DNA of 64,000 nucleotides, from assembly GCF_003432075.1 (NCBI RefSeq), contig NZ_QWBU01000005.1, forward strand, positions 186,001 through 250,000. The letters are read 5' to 3'. Below, piece after piece: positions 46,443 to 54,855 of this stretch (the first letter of the stretch is position 1; every line of letters starts with the position of its first letter). Both the position numbers and the translations under genes were made by a program. This stretch comes from Shinella sp. WSJ-2 (lineage in GTDB: Bacteria; Pseudomonadota; Alphaproteobacteria; Rhizobiales; Rhizobiaceae). The notes beneath the pieces were generated by a model. The model searched no databases, was not told the origin of the DNA, and worked only from the letters and a program-made list of their open reading frames with translations.

Positions 46443-47075
46443 ATGACATCCGTTACCCTCATCGCCTTCGCCGCGGTCGCCTTCATCGGTATTGCCACCC
46501 CTGGCCCAACCGTGCTTCTTGCACTGACCAACGGCTCGCGCTACGGCATCCGCCGCGCGCTTCCCGGCATGGTCGGCGCCGTGCTGTCGGATTTCGTGCT
46601 GATCGGCGCGGTGGCGCTTGGCCTCGGCGCGCTGCTGGCGGCTTCGGAATTCTGGTTCTCCGTCGTCAAATGGCTGGGTGCGGCCTATCTCGCCTTTCTC
46701 GGTGTGCAGATGCTGCGCTCCAACGGCTCGCTCGGCAAGGCGCTCGACGCGTCAAGCCCGAGCATTGGCGCGCCGAAAGCCATCTTCGCAAAGAGCTTCC
46801 TCGTCGCCGTCACCAATCCGAAGGGTTACCTCTTCTTCTCGGCCTTCCTGCCGCAGTTCATCAACCCCGCCATGCCGCAGGCCGAGCAATATATGCTGCT
46901 CGCCCTCGTCTTCGCGGTGATCGATTTCACGGTCATGTTCGGTTATACAGCCCTCGGCTCGCAGGCCGTGCGGATGCTGGGGACATCGGGTGCCATCTGG
47001 CTCGACCGGGTCTGCGGCGGTGCGCTTCTGGCGCTGGCGGGCTCGCTCGCCTTCTATCGCCGCGCGGCAAGTTGA
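46443..47075 (+). CDS. LysE-family amino-acid / homoserine lactone exporter
   Basis: A 210-residue membrane protein with the LysE/RhtB layout: VAFIGIATPGPTVLLALTNG at the N-terminus (the conserved PGP motif), GIRRALPGMVGAVLSDF, then SFLVAVTNPKGYLFFSAFLP. Around six hydrophobic segments are visible. It probably exports an amino acid or related metabolite. GGGAGGAACC lies just upstream of ATG 46443. The upstream 236 nt contain no other gene. A 10-bp hairpin follows. Confidence 0.92.
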   Translation: MTSVTLIAFAAVAFIGIATPGPTVLLALTNGSRYGIRRALPGMVGAVLSDFVLIGAVALGLGALLAASEFWFSVVKWLGAAYLAFLGVQMLRSNGSLGKALDASSPSIGAPKAIFAKSFLVAVTNPKGYLFFSAFLPQFINPAMPQAEQYMLLALVFAVIDFTVMFGYTALGSQAVRMLGTSGAIWLDRVCGGALLALAGSLAFYRRAAS

Positions 47076-47098
47076 AGCCCGCTCCAATGGAGCGGGCT
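47076..47098. terminator. Bidirectional hairpin between lysE and GNAT genes
   Basis: AGCCCGCTCC (47076-47085) and GGAGCGGGCT (47089-47098) form a perfect 10-bp stem with an AAT loop, starting at the lysE stop and 35 nt from the converging GNAT stop. Neither strand has a strong T run. Confidence 0.65.
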
Positions 47099-47132
47099 CC
47101 GCCGTCATTCTGAACAGCGACAACGTCTGGTA

Positions 47133-47720
47133 TCAGGCAGCCTTGCGGACATCCGAGGCAAGACGCCGGCCGCTGGCGACCAGCATGCCGGCCGCACCCG
47201 AGAGCCAGCCGTCCTGCAGTTCCAGCGCCAGGAAGCGGCGGCGCTCGAACGGGCCGGGCATGACGAGGTGCTGCGCCTTGTCGGCGAAGAAGCCAAAGCG
47301 CTCGTAATATTCCGGGTCGCCGACCAGCAGCACGGCACCGTGATCACGATCGCGCGCCTCGATGATGGCTGCCCGCATCAGTGCACCGCCAATACCCTTG
47401 CCCTCATGCTGGCAATCGACGGCGAGCGGGCCGAGCAGCAGTGCGGAAACGGCATTGCCGTCGGAATCGACGCCGGCTTCGACATTCCACAGCCGCACCG
47501 TGCCGATGACATGGCCGTCCGGATCCCGCGCAACCAGCGCCAGGCCTTCGGCCGGCAGACGGCCGCGGCGGATCTTTTCCGACGACTTGCGGAAACGGGC
47601 CTCGCCCATCACGCGGTCGAGCAGGCGCTCGCGCGCGACGATATCGCCGGCGTTTTCCTGGTCGATGGTGAAGGCGGCATGCGCGAAGAACGCGCGGACA
47701 GAATCAAGAACAGTGGCCAT
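47133..47720 (-). CDS. GNAT-family N-acetyltransferase (YhbS-like)
   Basis: 195 residues with acetyltransferase motif A in SALLLGPLAVDCQHEGKGIG followed by GALMRAAIIEARDRD, and YYERFGF as the acceptor-side motif. The family acetylates small amines or protein N-termini; the substrate is unknown. ATG 47720 with GGGAGG 7 nt upstream. It follows the ornithine decarboxylase by about 93 nt on the same strand, behind that gene's hairpin, so it may be partly co-transcribed and act on polyamines; this is inference. Confidence 0.85.
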   Translation of the reverse strand: MATVLDSVRAFFAHAAFTIDQENAGDIVARERLLDRVMGEARFRKSSEKIRRGRLPAEGLALVARDPDGHVIGTVRLWNVEAGVDSDGNAVSALLLGPLAVDCQHEGKGIGGALMRAAIIEARDRDHGAVLLVGDPEYYERFGFFADKAQHLVMPGPFERRRFLALELQDGWLSGAAGMLVASGRRLASDVRKAA

Positions 47721-47779
47721 CCATGGGCCTCCCGAACTCAAAACCGATTCAAACGGTGTCTGGCAGGAATTGTGAATTT

Positions 47780-47806
47780 GGCGCTCCCGCTCGAAACGGG
47801 AGCGCC
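47780..47806 (-). terminator. Hairpin terminator after the decarboxylase gene
   Basis: GGCGCTCCCG (47780-47789) / CGGGAGCGCC (47797-47806), 10 bp, loop of 7 nt, 7 nt past the decarboxylase stop. The minus-strand tail AAATTCACAATT is only partly T-rich. Confidence 0.6.
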
Positions 47807-47813
47807 TGTAGAC

Positions 47814-48947
47814 TTAGATGACGTAGGCCTTGAGCGGCTCGAAGCCGTTGAAGGCGACGGCCGAATAGGTCGTCGTGTAAGCGCCGGTGCCTTCGATCAG
47901 AACCTCGTCGCCGATCGAAAGCGAGACCGGCAGCGGGTACATGTTCTTCTCGTACATCACGTCGGCCGAATCGCAGGTCGGGCCGGCGAGCACGCAGGGC
48001 TCCATCGCGTCGGCATCGCGCGCCGTGCGGATCGGGTAGCGGATCGCCTCGTCCATGGTTTCGGCGAGACCGCCGAACTTGCCGATGTCGAGGAAGACCC
48101 AGCGATGGTTGTCGTTGTCGGACTTCTTCGAGACGAGAACGACTTCCGCCTTGATGACACCCGCATTGCCGACCATGCCGCGGCCCGGCTCGATGATGGT
48201 TTCCGGGATCTGGTTGCCGAAGTGCTTCTTCAGCGCGCCGAAGATCGCCTTGCCATAGGCTTCCGCCGAGGGCACGTCGCGCAGGTACTTCGTCGGGAAG
48301 CCGCCGCCCATATTGACCATCTTGAGCTCGATGCCCTGCTTCTTCAGCTGCACGAAGACGCGCTTGGCATCGGCAAGCGCCGAATCCCAGGCGTCGACCT
48401 TCGTCATCTGCGAGCCGACATGGAACGACACGCCATAGGAGACGAGACCGTTCTGGTGGGCATAGACGAGTACGTCGACGGCCATCTGCGGCACGCAGCC
48501 GAACTTGCGCGACAGCGGCCATTCGGCCCCTTCGCCGTCCGTCAGGACGCGGCAGAACACGCGCGCACCGGGAGCGGCACGGCCGATCTTTTCGACTTCC
48601 TCATGGCTGTCGACGGCGAAGAGCGAGACGCCGAGCGCATGCGCCTTGGCAACGTCGCGTTCCTTCTTGATCGTGTTGCCGAAGGAAATGCGCGACGGGG
48701 TCGCGCCGGCATCGAGCGCCATTTCGATTTCTGCGACGGACGCGCAATCGAAGTTGGAACCCATGGAGGCGAGCAGGCGCAGCACTTCCGGGGCCGGATT
48801 GGCCTTGACGGCATAGTAGATCGAGCTGTCGGGCAGCGCGTGGCGGAATGCCTTGAAATTGTCGCGCACGACATCGAGATCGACCACGAGGCATGGGCCG
48901 TCGGGACGTCGGGTGTTCAGGAAGTCGATAATACGTGCAGAAGCCAT
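47814..48947 (-). CDS. Ornithine/lysine decarboxylase (group IV, PLP)
   Basis: A 377-residue alanine-racemase-fold decarboxylase, the size of the Agrobacterium ornithine decarboxylase. Lys48 in YYAVKANPAPE binds PLP, HVGSQ and IEPGRGMVGNAG contact the phosphate, and catalytic Cys325 is in GPTCDSADVMYEKN. It makes putrescine (or cadaverine). ATG 48947 (MASARIID) has GGGGAATACC upstream. The 5' leader is long and structured: a hairpin at 48968-48986 lies just upstream. Alphaproteobacterial genes of this kind are known to carry the speF leader RNA. Confidence 0.93.
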   Translation of the reverse strand: MASARIIDFLNTRRPDGPCLVVDLDVVRDNFKAFRHALPDSSIYYAVKANPAPEVLRLLASMGSNFDCASVAEIEMALDAGATPSRISFGNTIKKERDVAKAHALGVSLFAVDSHEEVEKIGRAAPGARVFCRVLTDGEGAEWPLSRKFGCVPQMAVDVLVYAHQNGLVSYGVSFHVGSQMTKVDAWDSALADAKRVFVQLKKQGIELKMVNMGGGFPTKYLRDVPSAEAYGKAIFGALKKHFGNQIPETIIEPGRGMVGNAGVIKAEVVLVSKKSDNDNHRWVFLDIGKFGGLAETMDEAIRYPIRTARDADAMEPCVLAGPTCDSADVMYEKNMYPLPVSLSIGDEVLIEGTGAYTTTYSAVAFNGFEPLKAYVI

Positions 48948-49546
48948 CTCGGTATTCCCCATATCCAGATTGCTCCGGGAGCAATCCCAGAGGACAAAGG
49001 GCAGATGCGGGCATGCGATGGAACCAGCCGGTGGAGACCCCGGAACCAAGCATGCGCATCATGCGCGAACGATGAACCGAAGCCTGCCTAGGCTTCAATT
49101 CGCTTTGTCTGCCATTGATTGGTGGGAGAACCCGACCGCACGTCCGGCAATGAAGGTGTGCCTCTTCAGTAACCCCGGCTGTTGGAAAGCCGGCAGACAC
49201 CAGAAAGGCCCGCACCGTCGTTGCTTCAAGATGTCCTCGCTCTTCCGGTTGGCCGGAGAAACGACTGGAGGGGTTAATTCCAGGTACCTTACCGAATTCC
49301 TCACCAAATCGAGGGTCGGCGGACACCCACAGGCACGTGCGACTTTGGGCAACGGTGAGATAAGAAGAATCGCTGTCGTAATCAAGAGGTTTTTTGCGGC
49401 CTCCTATTGAAAATATTCTCCAAGCTACGACATTCGCGGAACTGGTTTTCGTTGCATTTCTTTATGCGCCCGGCCGTCAGGCCGCCGGGCATGCGCCGCA
49501 CCCCCTGAAAACAGGCACGCGCGGCGCATCATTCAAGTGGGGACAC
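48948..49546 (-). promoter_or_regulatory. 599-nt decarboxylase leader / divergent region (possible speF leader RNA)
   Basis: There is no convincing gene between the decarboxylase and LysR starts. Reading the minus strand, hairpins occur at 49175-49193 (AGCCGG/CCGGCT), 49079-49096 (GAAGCCT-GCCT-AGGCTTC) and 48968-48986 (GATTGCTCC/GGAGCAATC), the last ending 21 nt before the ATG. A tiny ORF MADKAN ends near 49095. The speF motif is an alphaproteobacterial RNA found upstream of ornithine decarboxylase genes, so this region is its expected place. I cannot match its consensus by eye. Confidence 0.45.
49466..49492 (+). other. Hairpin upstream of the LysR gene
   Basis: GCCCGGC (49468-49474) pairs with GCCGGGC (49484-49490), 55 nt before the LysR ATG and within its probable leader. 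Its role is unknown. Confidence 0.4.
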
Positions 49547-50452
49547 ATGGATACATTGACCCGAATCCGGGCCTTCATCGACGTCGTCGATGCCGAAGGC
49601 TTTTCCGCAGCATCGCGCAAGACCGGGCGATCGAAGGCGCTTCTGTCCAAATATGTGCGCGAACTCGAAGACGAACTTGGCGCGCTGTTGCTCAACCGCA
49701 CCACCCGCCAGTTCTCGATGACCGAACCCGGCCACACCTATTACCGCACCGCCTCCGACATCCTGAAGGAAATCGACAACCTCGCCGATCTCGTGCGCGA
49801 GAAGAACACCGACCTGCGCGGCAAGCTGAAGGTCTCTGCCCCGCGCACCTTCGTCGATGCCGATATCGGGCAATCGCTCATCGATTTCGGCAAGGAGCAT
49901 CCGGAACTCTCGCTGGAAATCGTCTCCGACGACCGCTTCGTCGATCTCGTCGAGGAAGGCTTCGACGTCGCCGTGCGCATCACGCGGCTTGAGGATTCGG
50001 CGCTGATCGCCCGCAAGATCGGCGATTTTTACCTGAAGATGTGCGTCAGCCAGGAGTTTCTCGACCGGGTCGGCCCGATCAACCACCCGAGCGATCTCGC
50101 CCGCCTGCCGTGCATCATCGACACCAACGGCAAGTCGCACAGCAACTGGCGCTTCATCGACGAGAAGGGCGCCGGCTTTTCCGTTCCCGTCAGCGGCCAT
50201 ATCGAGGTGAACAGCCCGACGGCGGCCGTGCGCGCGGCGGCAAGCGGCCTCGGCGTCGCTTCGGTCCCGGCCTTCATCGCCCGTTCCTGCCTCGATTCCG
50301 GCCGCATCGTCTCGATTCTCGAGGATTATCTACCGACCGACCGCGGCATCTACGCGATCTATCCGCACCGCCGCTACCTTCCGGCAAAGGTGCGCACCTT
50401 CGTCGATTTCCTGCATGCCTGGTTCCGCCGCAATCCGGGTATCGAAGCCTGA
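49547..50452 (+). CDS. LysR-family transcriptional regulator
   Basis: 301 residues. The N-terminal HTH reads AFIDVVDAEGFSAASRKTGR then SKALLSKYVRELEDELGALL; the effector domain follows (GKLKVSAPRTFVDADIGQSL). A short helix with NRTTRQFSMTEPG joins them as usual. GTGGGGAC lies 4 nt before the ATG. It is divergent from the decarboxylase across 599 nt, so it may control it, although the distance is long; nothing else nearby is an obvious target. Confidence 0.92.
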   Translation: MDTLTRIRAFIDVVDAEGFSAASRKTGRSKALLSKYVRELEDELGALLLNRTTRQFSMTEPGHTYYRTASDILKEIDNLADLVREKNTDLRGKLKVSAPRTFVDADIGQSLIDFGKEHPELSLEIVSDDRFVDLVEEGFDVAVRITRLEDSALIARKIGDFYLKMCVSQEFLDRVGPINHPSDLARLPCIIDTNGKSHSNWRFIDEKGAGFSVPVSGHIEVNSPTAAVRAAASGLGVASVPAFIARSCLDSGRIVSILEDYLPTDRGIYAIYPHRRYLPAKVRTFVDFLHAWFRRNPGIEA

Positions 50453-50573
50453 CAATCGCGGAGAGCGGTTGCGTTTGGAATTGTCTTCAAAAGTCCCAAT
50501 TCCGACCCATTTTGGCTCCATTCAGACGATCGATTCCGACGCCCGCTTCCGCGCTGCAAGAGGCTTGAAACTG

Positions 50574-51215
50574 ATGCGATTCCTTCCTCTTCTCGCCGCG
50601 GGCACTGCCCTTCTCACCCCGGCGGCGGCACTCGCCCATCCGCATATCTTCGCGGAGGCGCGGCTGGAAGTGGTGGCCGGCGATGACGGCATGATCAGCG
50701 AATTGCGCAATGTCTGGCGCTTCGACGAAATGTTTTCCGCAAGCGTCGTGATGGACTTCGACAAGAACAGCAATTCTCAGCTCGATCCGGATGAACTCGC
50801 CGAAGTCGGCAAGACGGTGCTCGAGTCGCTGGAGGAGTTCAGCTACTACACGACGATCACCGAGGACGGCCGGACCATCAAGGTCGCCAAGCCCGACGTG
50901 ATCAATGTCGATTACAAGGACGGTCAGCTCCTGATGTTCTTCACCGTTAAACCCGGTGAGGCCATGCCGCTCAAGGGCAAGCTGACCTTCGGCGTCTATG
51001 ATCCGACCATGTATGCCTCGATGGATTTTTCGTCAGATGACGACCTCGTCGCGGTGGGTGACAAGTTCGCCGCCTGCAAACACGCTGTCGTGCGGCCCGA
51101 CGCCGACGAGGTGCTGGCGCAGAACCAGGACAAGCTGACCGACGCCTTCTTCAACGATCCGACCGGCACCGACATGACCAAACTCTTCGCCACCCGCCTG
51201 GAAGTCACATGCTGA
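50574..51215 (+). CDS. DUF1007-family periplasmic metal-transport partner
   Basis: 213 residues with a signal peptide (MRFLPLLAAGTALLTPAAAL) ending just before AHPHIF; the exposed N-terminal His-Pro-His of the mature protein is characteristic of DUF1007. A DFDKNSNSQLDPDELAE stretch looks like an EF-hand-type loop. The gene overlaps the NicO-type transporter by 7 nt (ATGCTGA). The pairing of DUF1007 with a NicO permease suggests that it binds Ni/Co (or Zn) in the periplasm. Confidence 0.87.
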   Translation: MRFLPLLAAGTALLTPAAALAHPHIFAEARLEVVAGDDGMISELRNVWRFDEMFSASVVMDFDKNSNSQLDPDELAEVGKTVLESLEEFSYYTTITEDGRTIKVAKPDVINVDYKDGQLLMFFTVKPGEAMPLKGKLTFGVYDPTMYASMDFSSDDDLVAVGDKFAACKHAVVRPDADEVLAQNQDKLTDAFFNDPTGTDMTKLFATRLEVTC

Positions 51216-52234
51216 GCCGCGGCCGCACCCTCACCCTCCTCACGCTGACCGTCGCCGTCATCGCGACCGCCGGTCTCGCGCATGCCGCCTCCCCACTCGG
51301 CATCGGCTCGGCGGAACCCGGTTTCAACACGACCGGCACCTTCGGCAGCCTGTTCAGCTGGATCAACGCTCAGCAGCAGGGCTTTTACCGCCTGATGACG
51401 GGTGCGCTGAAAGACATGCGGGAAAACCCGTGGGCCGCCTCGACGCTGGTCGGCCTCTCCTTCGCCTATGGCGTCTTCCACGCCGCCGGCCCCGGCCACG
51501 GCAAGGCTGTCATCTCCTCCTACATGCTGGCAAACGAGGTGGAGCTGAAGCGCGGCGTGCTCCTGTCCTTCCTGTCTTCCATCCTGCAGGGCGTTGTCGC
51601 CATCCTGCTGGTCGGCGCCGCCTATCTCTTCCTGCGCGGCACCACGGTCTCGATGACGGATGCCACCCGCGCGCTCGAAACCGGCAGCTATGCTCTCATC
51701 GCGCTCTTCGGCGCCTGGCTTCTGTTCAAGAAGCTGCGGCCAGCTGAACGCCGTGTCTCGGCCCTTGGCGCGCAGGCCGTCGAGGTGCACAGCGCGCACG
51801 ACCACCATCGCCACCACGACCATGGCCACCATCACCATCTTCATCACGCGGGGGAGATCTGCTCGACCTGCGGCCACGCGCATGCACCGGACCCGTCTCT
51901 GCTGAAGGGCGAGCGCTTTGCGCTGCGCGAGGCCTGGTCTGCCATCGTCGCCGTCGGGCTTCGCCCCTGCTCCGGCGCGCTGATCGTGCTGAGCTTCGCG
52001 CTGCTCAACGGCCTCTACTTCGGTGGTGTGCTGTCGGTACTCGCCATGTCGATCGGGACGGCGATCACCGTCTCGACGCTCGCCACGCTGGCCGTTACCG
52101 CCAAGGGCGCGGCGTTGCGCTTCGCTGGCAACGGGTCGGCCGCCGCGCGCATCGGCACCGCCATCGAGATCGGCGGCGCACTCATGGTGATGATCCTGGG
52201 ACTATTGCTGCTCGGCGCGTCCTTGCAGGCTTAA
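51209..52234 (+). CDS. NicO-type nickel/cobalt transporter (RcnA-like)
   Basis: A 341-residue inner-membrane protein. The HAAGPGHGKAVISSY motif (about 91-105) and GLRPCSGALIVLSFALLNGL match the nickel/cobalt efflux family RcnA/NicO. A His-rich cytoplasmic loop (about 192-215) has HDHHRHHDHGHHHHLHH and a following CSTCGHAH. It probably exports Ni or Co. It overlaps DUF1007 upstream and converges with the small membrane protein, sharing the TTAA at the two stop codons. Confidence 0.92.
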   Translation: MLSRGRTLTLLTLTVAVIATAGLAHAASPLGIGSAEPGFNTTGTFGSLFSWINAQQQGFYRLMTGALKDMRENPWAASTLVGLSFAYGVFHAAGPGHGKAVISSYMLANEVELKRGVLLSFLSSILQGVVAILLVGAAYLFLRGTTVSMTDATRALETGSYALIALFGAWLLFKKLRPAERRVSALGAQAVEVHSAHDHHRHHDHGHHHHLHHAGEICSTCGHAHAPDPSLLKGERFALREAWSAIVAVGLRPCSGALIVLSFALLNGLYFGGVLSVLAMSIGTAITVSTLATLAVTAKGAALRFAGNGSAAARIGTAIEIGGALMVMILGLLLLGASLQA

Positions 52235-52443
52235 TTCCCGCGATTGCGCTGATAGCGGGCACGCAGCCAGAAGAGCAGGAAGAAGCCGAGCACCAGCAGA
52301 GCGCCGAAGGCGCCGGCAAGCCATGGCGAAAAGCCGCCGATGGCGATCATTACCCGCGGCAAGAAATAGAACACCACGCCCGTGCCGATGAGGATGACGA
52401 GCGCTGCAAGCGCGGCGGATTTCCCCTTGCCGTCCTCGCTCAT
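52231..52443 (-). CDS. Small two-helix membrane protein
   Basis: 70 residues: a charged N-terminus, two hydrophobic stretches (AALAALVILIGTGVVFYFLP and AGAFGALLVLGFFLLFWLRA) and a basic tail RYQRNRGN. The ATG overlaps the stop of the preceding GNAT gene as ATGA, so it is translated by coupling. I recognise no family. It converges with the NicO gene, with the two stop codons overlapping. Confidence 0.65.
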   Translation of the reverse strand: MSEDGKGKSAALAALVILIGTGVVFYFLPRVMIAIGGFSPWLAGAFGALLVLGFFLLFWLRARYQRNRGN

Positions 52444-53132
52444 GCCGCATCCGCCTTGGCGATCTCAGCGCGGATGTCTTCCAGCCTGCGCTTCTGCTGA
52501 CCGTCCGCGTCGAAATTATCCGGCGACAGCCAGGCATCGAAAGCCTTCGCGATGACCGGCCATTCGCCGTCTATGATCGAGAACCAGGCCGTATCGCGGT
52601 TCTCACCTTTCGACAGCATGTGCTGACGGAAGACGCCTTCGAAGCTGAAGCCGAGGCGGGTAGCGGTGCGCTTGCTCGCCGCGTTGTCGTTGTTGCACTT
52701 CCACTCGTAGCGGCGATAGCCGAGGTCCTCGAACATGTGCTTGGCGAGCAGATATTGCGCCTCGGTGGACAACGGCGAGCGCGACATGCCGCCGCCATGA
52801 GCGATGCCGCCGATCTCGACGACGCCGTTTGCCGGGTCCGGCCGCATGTAATGCGCCATGCCGACAGGCTTGCCGCTCGCCTTGTCGACGATCACTTCCC
52901 GCACCCAGCCGGATTTGATGACCGATCCCGACCAGGCATCGAAATCCTCGATGCCGGTGAAATCGGGCTGGGCGAAATAGCGCAGCAGCGGATTGATCTG
53001 CATACCGCCGAAGGCATCCCAAAGGGCCTGAAGGTGCTTTTCGCGGTCATAGGGCTCGATGCGCACATAATTGCCCTCGAGCGTCACGGGCGCCGGCGGC
53101 GGGCAACCCTTCCAATCCTTGAGATTGCGCAT
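52440..53132 (-). CDS. GNAT-family N-acetyltransferase (RimJ/RimL-like)
   Basis: 230 residues starting MRNLKDWKGCPPPAPVTLEG. Features: NYVRIEPYDREKHLQALWDA, the acetyl-CoA region ALSTEAQYLLAKHMFEDLGY (approximated by PLSTEAQYLLAKHMFEDLGY in the sequence) and YEWKCNNDNAASKRTATRLG with FSFEGVFRQHML, the signature of protein or ribosomal-protein acetyltransferases of this subclass. AAGGAGG lies 6 nt before the ATG. It is coupled to the small membrane protein downstream. Confidence 0.87.
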   Translation of the reverse strand: MRNLKDWKGCPPPAPVTLEGNYVRIEPYDREKHLQALWDAFGGMQINPLLRYFAQPDFTGIEDFDAWSGSVIKSGWVREVIVDKASGKPVGMAHYMRPDPANGVVEIGGIAHGGGMSRSPLSTEAQYLLAKHMFEDLGYRRYEWKCNNDNAASKRTATRLGFSFEGVFRQHMLSKGENRDTAWFSIIDGEWPVIAKAFDAWLSPDNFDADGQQKRRLEDIRAEIAKADAA

Positions 53133-53198
53133 GAAAATCCTCCTTCGGTCTTGCCGAAGGGATAGAACAGCGGGCGGCGCGAAGCAATGTGGAAAGCA

Positions 53199-53221
53199 GG
53201 GAGCGGCGTTCGGCCGCTCCC
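53199..53221 (-). terminator. Hairpin terminator after the TerB-like gene
   Basis: GGGAGCGGC (53199-53207) / GCCGCTCCC (53213-53221), 9 bp with a GTTCG loop, 12 nt after the TerB-like stop on the minus strand. The following tail TGCTTTCC is moderately T-rich. Confidence 0.65.
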
Positions 53222-53232
53222 GAAACGTCGCG

Positions 53233-53931
53233 TCAGGCGGCGACGGTCGCGGCCGATACAGTCGCCTCGATATGATCGACCAGCGCATCGGCAAGGCCGA
53301 GGCGGCCGGCGAGCAGGTCGAGATAGCCGCGCTCGGCGCGGGTCTTCGGCTCGATTGCAAGACGCGAGGCGGTATAGAGTTCGACGCGCTGCTCCTCGGT
53401 CGTAGCGGCCGCGACGATGGCGTCGAGGTCGATCGGGTGGGCCAGCTCGTCCTCGAGGAATTTCGCGGCATCCTCCCCCAGACCCGAGACCTTGAGCTTG
53501 TCCATGATACGGGTCCGCTCGGCATCGTCGATGTGACCATCGGCGCGCGAGGCAGCGATCATGGCGCGCACGAGGATGAGCGCGAAGTCGGTGCTGACGG
53601 CCTCGGGATGAAAGCCGGAATCGGTCGGCGGCGGCAGAAGCTCGGGCGTGCCGGCCTGCGCGGTCTCGACCGGGTTCTGACCGGCCTTGTAGTTCTTGTA
53701 GGCCTGATAACCCAAGCCGGCGATGGCGGCGAGGCTGCCGAGCTTCAGCGCCGAGCCCGCGACCTTGCGGCCGCTGTCCGTGCCCAGCAGCACGCCGGCA
53801 ATGGCGATGGAAGCGAGCGGATTGTCCTTGGCGAGCTGGGTGACCTGCCCGGCGCGGTCGCGCACGGTTCCTCCGGCGCCGGGCACCTGCGAACCGAGGA
53901 ACTGGTCAAGCAACTTCTTGGCGTCAAACAT
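53233..53931 (-). CDS. TerB-like / DUF533 protein
   Basis: 232 residues. The N-terminus is MFDAKKLLDQFLGSQVPGAG followed by a low-complexity Gly/Ala stretch (VAGSALKLGSLAAIAGLGYQ) typical of DUF533; the C-terminus (LILVRAMIAASRADGHIDDA, RTRIMDKLKVSGLGEDAAKF) resembles the TerB helical domain. The family is linked to tellurite resistance and envelope stress, but its function here is not known. ATG 53931; a GTG at 53958 is a less likely alternative. A hairpin follows. Confidence 0.85.
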   Translation of the reverse strand: MFDAKKLLDQFLGSQVPGAGGTVRDRAGQVTQLAKDNPLASIAIAGVLLGTDSGRKVAGSALKLGSLAAIAGLGYQAYKNYKAGQNPVETAQAGTPELLPPPTDSGFHPEAVSTDFALILVRAMIAASRADGHIDDAERTRIMDKLKVSGLGEDAAKFLEDELAHPIDLDAIVAAATTEEQRVELYTASRLAIEPKTRAERGYLDLLAGRLGLADALVDHIEATVSAATVAA

Positions 53932-54018
53932 GGGGAGCGTCTCCGTTTCTCTCGTCACGTCGTAGGGCCGACTGCAAGGGCAAGATAGGAAGGCGCGCGC
54001 CCGATTACAAACGCATAA

Positions 54019-54039
54019 CGGGCGACCGGTGGCCGCCCG
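54019..54039 (-). terminator. Hairpin terminator after eda
   Basis: CGGGCG (54019-54024) pairs with CGCCCG (54034-54039). On the minus strand the tail TTATGCGTTTGT is T-rich, supporting intrinsic termination of eda 24 nt past its stop. Confidence 0.6.
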
Positions 54040-54062
54040 CTAGCAAATCCATTGGACCTTGT

Positions 54063-54701
54063 TCAGCCCTTGAGTGCGGCGGCTTCGGCGGCAAGCTTCT
54101 CGATGCCCGCCCAGTCGCCCTTGGCGACGAGGTCCTTCGGCGCGACCCAGGAACCGCCGACGCAGACGACGTTCGGCAGCGAGAGGTAATCGCGGGCATT
54201 CGACAGCGAGATGCCGCCTGTCGGGCAGAACAGCGTGCCGGCGAGCGGCGAAGACAGCGACTTCAGATAGGCGGCGCCGCCAGCCTGTTCGGCCGGGAAG
54301 AACTTCAGCACCTGGTAACCCTCTTCGCGCAGGCCCATGACTTCGCTCGCGGTGGCCGCACCGGGCAGCAACGGGATTTCGCTGTCGGCGGCCGCGTCGA
54401 TCAGTTCCTGCGTCGTGCCGGGACTGACGATAAACTGCGAACCGGCCTCGACGGCGGCTTCGAACTGCGCGGCATTGAGGATCGTGCCGGCACCGGCGAC
54501 GGCGCCCTCGACCTCGTTGGCGACCGCGCGGATCGCTTCGAGAGCGGCCGGTGTGCGCAGCGTAATTTCGATCGCCTTGAGGCCGCCTGCGACGAGTGCG
54601 CGCGCCAGCGGCACGGCCGTCTTGAGGTCGTCGATGACCAGCACCGGCACCACCGGCTGCAACTTCAGGACGGAAAGGAGCTTGGTGTTCTTCTCGCTCA
54701 T
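54063..54701 (-). CDS. eda: 2-dehydro-3-deoxy-phosphogluconate (KDPG) aldolase
   Basis: A 212-residue aldolase of the Entner-Doudoroff pathway, cleaving KDPG to pyruvate and glyceraldehyde-3-phosphate. Lys133 in [12 protein letters not shown] forms the Schiff base with pyruvate, Glu45 and Arg49 (EITLRTPAA) are the catalytic partners, and GAGTILN and [12 protein letters not shown] are conserved. The standalone gene without edd fits rhizobial genomes where eda is often separate. AAGGG lies about 8 nt before the ATG. A hairpin follows. Confidence 0.95.
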   Translation of the reverse strand: MSEKNTKLLSVLKLQPVVPVLVIDDLKTAVPLARALVAGGLKAIEITLRTPAALEAIRAVANEVEGAVAGAGTILNAAQFEAAVEAGSQFIVSPGTTQELIDAAADSEIPLLPGAATASEVMGLREEGYQVLKFFPAEQAGGAAYLKSLSSPLAGTLFCPTGGISLSNARDYLSLPNVVCVGGSWVAPKDLVAKGDWAGIEKLAAEAAALKG

Positions 54702-54855
54702 GGCGCGGCCCTTTAAAACGATTGAATTTTGCTCGACATAGCGCGTCTGCGACCTCGTGTCGAGCCTTAAGCCTGATTCATGGACTTGTCATGACACACG
54801 TATCGTGTAGTCTTCGCTCGCCCAAGCCCATCTCAGAGACAGCGAAAGCGTGCCT

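Noticed and set aside
47268-49091. 607-residue frame antisense to the GNAT and decarboxylase genes
   Set aside because: The decarboxylase active-site motifs (YYAVKANP and GPTCDSADVMYEKN) are on the minus strand; this frame has none.
48601-49326. Minus-strand frame starting upstream of the decarboxylase (includes MRMLGSGVSTGW)
   Set aside because: It overlaps the decarboxylase out of frame and continues as a shadow; only the short MADKAN ORF in the leader was kept as a low-weight note.
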